In this document: positions 59,053 through 64,000 of the stretch, in pieces
How positions within the stretch are numbered: position 1 is the first letter of the stretch
Layout of the letters: each line of letters starts with the position of its first letter
From: Protula sp. h YS-2021
Taxonomy: Eukaryota > Annelida > Polychaeta > Sabellida > Serpulidae
Assembly: GCA_949752745.1 (NCBI GenBank)
Contig: OX457026.1
Location: 31,203,411 to 31,267,410, forward strand
Length of the DNA stretch: 64,000 nucleotides
Reading direction: 5' to 3'
Made by a program: the position numbers and the translations under genes
Notes under the pieces: generated by a model
What the model saw: only the letters and a program-made list of their open reading frames with translations
The model's database searches: none
Told to the model about the DNA's origin: nothing

Positions 59053-59200
59053 ATAACGTCCGGGGGTTGCACTTGTCGCCGTTTTGGCGGTCTCCGTTAT
59101 GGCCGTCCGAGGTTGCACTTGTCGACGTTTTGACCATCGCTGTTTTGGCCGTCGCCGTTTTGGTCCTCTCCGTTATGGCCGTCGCCGTTATGATCGGATA
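59053..59200 (+). repeat. Word array (GTCGCCGTTTTGGCC type), solo foldback end
   Basis: About nine units near GCCGTCGCCGTTTTGG or CTCCGTTATGGCCGTC, closing at GATCGGATACC. The GGTATCC edge (complemented) again resembles the other elements. Confidence 0.65.
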
Positions 59201-59232
59201 CCAGTTAAAGCACATAGATATCTTGACATGTA

Positions 59233-59320
59233 GGTACGGTAGAGTCTGTCATATCCGAACTCGGCGAGGAAAATGGATTTTGTTCGGATATGAGAGAGTT
59301 CGGATGTGAGAATTTCGGTC
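59233..59320 (+). repeat. pogo-like inverted end, fragment
   Basis: TACGGTAGAGTCTGTCATAT then CGAACTC...GTTCGGATATGAGAGAGTTC resembles a pogo-type TIR with subterminal repeats. No right end found. Confidence 0.35.
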
Positions 59321-59342
59321 GTGTATGAGTACCAATAAAGCG

Positions 59343-60789
59343 GAATCCGAAACAGAAGGGCCCTGGACAAAAGGGCCTTGGACATAATGGCCTTTCCCAA
59401 AACGGTCTTTTCCAAAAGGGCCTTTCCCAAAACGGCCCTAAATGGAAAGTTGGACAAAAGGGCCTTGATAAAATTTTGTTTGGATATGATTTTTATCTTT
59501 TTGTGTAATAAAATAACAACTCCAAAAAGCAATTTTTGATTGTCCTTTATTACTTTGTATTATATCCATTGCTGTTGGTCACAGTTCAAGGAAAGACCTC
59601 ATATTCAGAACTCCTTATATATCGGCAAGATACTGACACGCCAACATCATCCGGATTAGCGAGTGTGTTTAAACAGCAAAGTGCAGAGGAACGAAACAAA
59701 AGACAGAGATTATCTTTTGTGGCACAATGACTCTGAAATCTAGCATCTAAGGACAGTGATGATAAGTAATTGAAAGAGTCTATGCAATGAGTAAAACATC
59801 AAGGCAGTGATTGGTACAAACAGGGATTATCCTGTAGCGCAGGCATTCGAAAATCTCAAGAGAGTGATGGGGAATAATTGAAACAAAACATCAAGGCAGT
59901 TATCTGTAAAAACACACATGTTTACTTGTTATTTTACTTCATATTTTATTAAATAATTAAAACTCAAAATTCTGTTTCTTTACTTGTTATTTTACTACAT
60001 ATTTTATTAAACAATTAAAAACTAAAAATCCTAGAAAAAATTCTCAAGGCCCTTATGTCTAACTTTTCATTTAGGGCCGTTTTGGGAAAGGCCGTTTTGG
60101 AAAAGGCCGTTTTGGGAAAGGCCCTTATGTCCAAGGCCCTTTTGTTCAAGGCCCTTCTGTCTGGGGTATCCCGACAAAAGGCCTCGCGACAAAAGGCCTC
60201 GCGACATAACGCCTCGCGATAAAACGCCTAGCGACATAAGGCCTCGCGACAAAACATCTCAAAATGTAAAGTGCGACAAAACGCCTCACTATAAACTCCC
60301 TATTTTCCCCATTTTTCTTACTTCCACTAAATGACTTGTTTTTTAGCCAGTCTGGCGACTTTTGAGGATTAGATGCCATGCAATACTCCGATATCTCTGA
60401 CATTCAGTGACTCTGATCGGACTACTCTTTGGATGCAAGACCAGCAAAGGAAGCATTTCTTTGTCTTTGCTCTGCTTCCTTTGTAGAATAAAATATATAA
60501 CAAGCATCTTGGCGTAGAAAAAAATGAGCAAAAATGTCAGAAAAAAATGGAAAAACAGTACGAGCAAAAATTCAGAAACAAGTTCAATGACAAATGTGTA
60601 ATGGGCGAACAATGAGTGTACGATAAAAAGTAAGAAAAATGGGGGGAAATAGGGAGTTTATACGAGTGAGGCGTTTTGTCGCACTTTACATTTTGAGGCG
60701 TTTTGTCGCGAGGCCTTATGTCGCGAGGTGTTTTATCGCGAGACGTTATGTCGCGAGGCGTTTTGTCGTGGAATCTCTGTCTGGATACC
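59343..60789. mobile_element. Foldback element C (GGCCTTGGACAAAAG words), interrupted
   Basis: Left arm 59343-59470 (AAGGGCCTTGGACATAATGG, CCTTTCCCAAAACGG) is the complement of 60047-60162. The right arm is split near its end by element B (60163-60775); a short tail, TCTGTCTGGATACC, lies beyond B. The whole is flanked by an exact AATAAAGCG on both sides (59334-59342, 60790-60798), inside a 13-bp direct repeat TACCAATAAAGCG. A 9-bp target duplication fits a Mutator- or Drosophila FB-like mode of insertion. The interior is AT-rich and non-coding. Confidence 0.75.
60163..60775. mobile_element. Foldback element B (GACAAAAGGCCTCGC words), nested in C
   Basis: Arms 60172-60295 and 60655-60767 are reverse complements built of CGACAAAAGGCCTCG and CGACATAACGCCTCG words. 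Both end inward at a shared TAAACTCCCTATTTCCCC-like boundary. It is flanked by CTTCTGTCT and TCTCTGTCT (7 of 9 match), consistent with insertion into the right arm of C. The interior of about 350 bp is non-coding. Confidence 0.75.
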
Positions 60790-61279
60790 AATAAAGCGAT
60801 TTCTGTGTATGTTACATTTGTGGTATAATTTGAAAAAGACAAGAAACAAAATAACAGTATGCAAAGTCGGTCGCTTCTACGGTATATTCACACTGAACTT
60901 GTCTTTTTGCAACAAATGAGATTTTGTGCTTGACGATATTAACTCCAAAACCTAAGTTATTTGAGTAAATCTACTGAAAAAACTCAGTTCAGTTTACGGA
61001 GTAATTCAAGACTTAGACTTACATTTGTACTCAGTGAATGCCATAGTGAGTGGTTCAACGTTCGGTGCAGCGCGAATCCACTTATGCTAATCCCTCGAGA
61101 GAGGCACTTAAAAGCATGAAGGATTTAATGAACTGCGGCCGATCAGTATTAAGAATGAATCCACATCCACTAATCCCACTGATCTATTCAATTTTTAAAA
61201 ATTTATCTTTGATGCACGGTTTGGAAGGGAAACGTGCACAGGTTCGAAAATGCGGCGGGTAAGATGTAGTCACAAATCC

Positions 61280-61878
61280 GGGAACCGGGCAAAATACCAC
61301 CGGACATAATGCCACCGGGCAAAATACCACCGGACATAATACCACCAAGGAAATGAAGGAGAGAACTAGGAGAAAATACCACCAACGATATCTTTTTATT
61401 ATACAGCGTAACAACGCAGACTAGGTGGCGTCCAGTCGTGGAAGAAGCTCAAATAAGACGCGAAACGGAGACTGCTTAGGGATTATAAAAATCAGATGCA
61501 GTAGGTCGCAGAGAATGAGAGCAAATACTCCATTATGTCATTAGTGATAAGGGATTGCCATAGCGCGAGACAAAATAGGGCACTAAAATGAGTAGAATTT
61601 AAACCAATATCAACGGCAATAAACCACGACAAAAAACTAAGATCAACAAAAAAAAGAACAGTTACAGTAAAATAGAATGTCCTCAGTGAATGTAATTTTA
61701 CGTTTGTTTTAGCTACATTCAGTTATAACTAGCTCCGGTGATCAGAGAAAGCATTAGAAGATTGTGGTGATATTTTGTCCTAGTTTTCATTTCCTTGGTG
61801 GTATTATGTCCGGTGGTATTTTTCCCGGTGGTATTACGTCCGCTGGTATTATGTCCGGTGGTATTTTTTCCTACACCC
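61280..61878. mobile_element. Foldback element A, copy 1 (GGTGGTATTATGTCC words)
   Basis: 599 bp. Begins GGGAACCGGGCAAAATACC and ends with the complement of GGGTGTAGG. The left arm has CCGGACATAATACCACC words; the right arm is the inverse. Both arms share AAGGAAATGAA / TTCATTTCCTT next to the array. Flanks CACAAATCC and CACGAATCC match at 8 of 9, a 9-bp target duplication. The interior is homologous to copy 2 (AGCGTAACAACGCAGACT, GAGCAAATACTCCATT). Confidence 0.85.
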
Positions 61879-62042
61879 CACGAATCCACATCCCTTAAGG
61901 TAGGGTATATAAAGGGAAGATATTGAAGTGCAAAATCATGGGTTTTGCTATTGAATGTTATATTGACAGTATTTTGACAGTATGTTCAGTTTTTTAGTCG
62001 ATCTTAGCAGTCTTAGATTCGTGGTAAACATGTGATGTCGAT

Positions 62043-62931
62043 GGGAACCGGACAAAATACCACCGGACATAATACCACCGGACAAAACACCACCGGACAT
62101 AATACCACCAAGGAAATGAAAACTAGGACAAAATACAACCAAAGATATCTTTTTATTATAAAGCGTAACAACGCAGACTGGCAGGGGTCCAGTCATGCAA
62201 GCATCTGAAAAAGGCGCGAAACGGAGACGGCTTAGGGCTTATAAGAGATACACACTCACGTGGCTCAACATGCAGCGTAATAAACCCAGACAGGGTGGTA
62301 GGTCGCAGGGAATAAGAGCAAATACTCCATTCTGTCATTATTGATAAGGGATTACCATAGCGCGAGACTTCTCGCATATAAATAGGGCACTAAAATGAGC
62401 AGAATTTAAACCAATATCAACAGCAATAAACCACTTCAATAAACTAACTAGGATCTACAAAAAAAATGGAAATAATTACATCCCAAAAGTTATAGTAAAG
62501 TAGAATGTCCTCAGTGAATGTAATTTCACGTTTGTTTTAGTTACATTCAGTTATAAATAGCTTCGGTGATCAGAGAAAGCAATAAAAGATTGTGGTGGTA
62601 TTTTGTCCTAGTTTTCATTTCCTTGGAGGTATTATGTCCGGTGGTATTTTGTACGGTGGTATTATGTCCGGTGGTATTTTGTACGGTGGTATTATGTCCG
62701 GTGGTATTTTGTCCGGTGGTATTTTGTACGGTGGTATTATGTCCGGTGGTATTTTGTACGGTGGTATTATGTCCGGTGGTATTTTGTACGGTGGTATTAT
62801 GTCCGGTGGTATTTTGTACGGTGGTATTATGTCCGGTGGTATTTTGTACGGTGGTATTATGTCCGGTGGTATTTTGTCCGGTGGTATTTTGTACGGTGGT
62901 ATTATGTCCGGTGGTATTTTGCCCTACACCC
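62043..62931. mobile_element. Foldback element A, copy 2, with expanded right arm
   Basis: 889 bp, same ends and interior as copy 1. It is flanked by a perfect 9-bp duplication GATGTCGAT (62034-62042, 62932-62940). The right arm is expanded to about 20 tandem 15-bp words (62622-62920), alternating GGTGGTATTATGTCC and GGTGGTATTTTGTAC; the left arm has only about five. The long open frames across the array are by-products of the 15-bp period. Confidence 0.9.
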
Positions 62932-63659
62932 GATGTCGATAGCTGATTGCTGTTTAGTGTTAAATTAGAATAAAATCTGATGCATCGAGAAAATGTTATT
63001 CATTCCACGAAGTAGCATACAGTTTCAAAACAATTACATAAAATTTTATTCCACCATCAAAAAAAGACCATGACAAATCGTAGTAAAGTACAGTGTCAAA
63101 ACACACTAGATAAAATGATTACCACGTACCCCCCCCCCCCCCCCCCCCCCACCGCTAAAACACAATGATAAATCAAGCAAAAAATCACGGAATACACTGA
63201 ACTCAACTTGTCTTTTTGTACACAATTGTTATTGAATAATAATATCTTCTTTTCACTAAAACTCACAATGGACGCAATTAAACTGAATAAAACTATCTTG
63301 AACTACTTTGTTGACTAAATTCAACACAATTCAAACAAAAATATAAAAAGGCATCCTTGATCAGAAAATTCTTTGTTTTTCTCTTAATATGCTTTTTAGC
63401 ATTTATAGATAGCCCATAGATAACATCCACATTATCCAAAAAGCGCTTTCTTGTACGTTCAAATTTATCTTCCTTTTAGACAGTGATAGCAATGGGGGGG
63501 GGGGGGCAAAAAATACTAGGTGGGGGAGGGGGAGAGATATCCTAGTCCATCTTCCCCCCCCCCCCCCCGGGGTGGAAGCTGTACAGGGGGCAAGATATAC
63601 TGTTATACCTATACCGGTAGAGTTCATATTGGGCAATCTGAACTTGACCTTAATTTTCG

Positions 63660-64000
63660 TATTCATAGGTCACATCACACAGTGAATCTCGAAAACTGTT
63701 AGAGAGAGATTTTGACCTCATTTTTAGTCTCCACCACATTTTGCGTTACAATGAGAGTATATTCTCTATCTGAACTTTTGAAGTACATTTCAAGGTCAAA
63801 GGTCACATGACCTATGTCATCTCGAAAACCGTGAAATACCGTTGAGATATAGTTTGACCTCATTTTCGGTCTCCATCTATTCGGCAGAATTACATTAAGG
63901 GTCCCTTCGTTAAATGAACTTTGGCCCTGATCATCAAGGTCACAGATCACGCGAATAGCGATATATTGGAAACAACCAGAGATAGAACTATTTTGATCTG
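63660..64000 (+). repeat. Degenerate tandem repeat, about 135 bp, runs off the window
   Basis: Two to three units with GATTTTGACCTCATTTTTAG, TCTCGAAAACCGT, TTACAATGAGAG-like and CAAGGTCA.AGGTCAC parts. Same general type as 11690-12530. Confidence 0.75.

Larger units (their letters stand above)
58622..64000 (+). other. Presumed SLC6 intron 4, filled with foldback elements
   Basis: No further SLC6 exon is recognisable to the window's end. Apart from the elements listed separately, 60800-61270 and 62945-63650 hold nothing I can name. A 22-base C run (63129-63150), a 13-base G run (63494-63506) and a 15-base C run (63554-63568) are present. Confidence 0.45.

Noticed and set aside
58840..59200. 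Arms at 58824-58938 and 59053-59200 as the two ends of one foldback
   Set aside because: Their words are different and not complementary (CGACAATTGGTCGAG versus GTCGCCGTTTTGGCC), so I list them as separate solo arms.
62622..62920. Possible CRISPR-like or telomere-like array
   Set aside because: No spacers; the array is the inverted arm of an element with a perfect 9-bp target duplication.
62566..62946. Plus-strand frames of 116 and 126 residues with 10-residue repeats
   Set aside because: By-product of the 15-bp word array in a foldback arm; two frames are open in parallel.

Overview
The window looks like nuclear DNA from a marine invertebrate animal. It is AT-rich, intron-bearing and packed with repeats. 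The evidence is animal gene families with phase-consistent introns (an SLC6 transporter and a galactose 3-O-sulfotransferase), DIRS-type, L1-type and Tc1-type transposons, long AT, GT and GA microsatellites, and degenerate arrays of the 'tgaccttgacctt' and 'gacggacggacg' kind. These arrays are familiar from mollusc and other invertebrate genomes, but the phylum cannot be fixed from this sequence. No rRNA, tRNA, CRISPR or bacterial-style operon was found.

Layout. 1-5 kb: non-coding DNA with degenerate repeats. 5.75-7.16 kb: an intact 469-codon galactose 3-O-sulfotransferase-like reading frame, followed directly by a 32-bp minisatellite. 9-9.9 kb: a decayed Tc1/mariner transposase. 11-17 kb: arrays and minisatellites, including a 39-bp minisatellite of about 14 units. 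18.6-20.5 kb: the 3' end of a DIRS-like element on the minus strand. 21-25.3 kb: two terminal-inverted-repeat elements. 25.4-29.6 kb: a segment bounded by a 0.3-kb direct repeat, holding a possible sideroflexin C-terminal exon (+) and repeated exon-like modules (-). 31.2-33.6 kb: unrecognised. 33.66-40.78 kb: a structurally complete but mutated DIRS-like retrotransposon with inverted terminal repeats and an internal complementary region. 41.3-43.1 kb (-): a gag plus tyrosine-recombinase unit with no reverse transcriptase. 43.3-50.5 kb: a decayed L1-type LINE. 51.1-58.6 kb: four exons of an SLC6 neurotransmitter or amino-acid transporter; a second, internally deleted DIRS element sits in intron 3. 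57.4-62.9 kb: a cluster of small foldback elements whose inverted ends are built from tandem 13-16-bp words.

The most unusual item is in the LINE. ORF1 has the usual coiled coil, RRM and C-terminal domain, then runs in frame into sequence that reads as a NADAR/YbiA-like domain (44.86-45.2 kb). That family is linked to ADP-ribose and NAD-derived substrates. The second unusual item is the foldback cluster: unrelated-looking families share a ...TTNTGTC... core at about 15-bp spacing, some copies have clear 9-bp target duplications, and one is nested in another.

Only the sulfotransferase and the SLC6 exons look like functional host coding sequence. Almost every transposon reading frame here is broken by frameshifts, stops or deletions. 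All assignments come from reading motifs by eye; no database search was possible.
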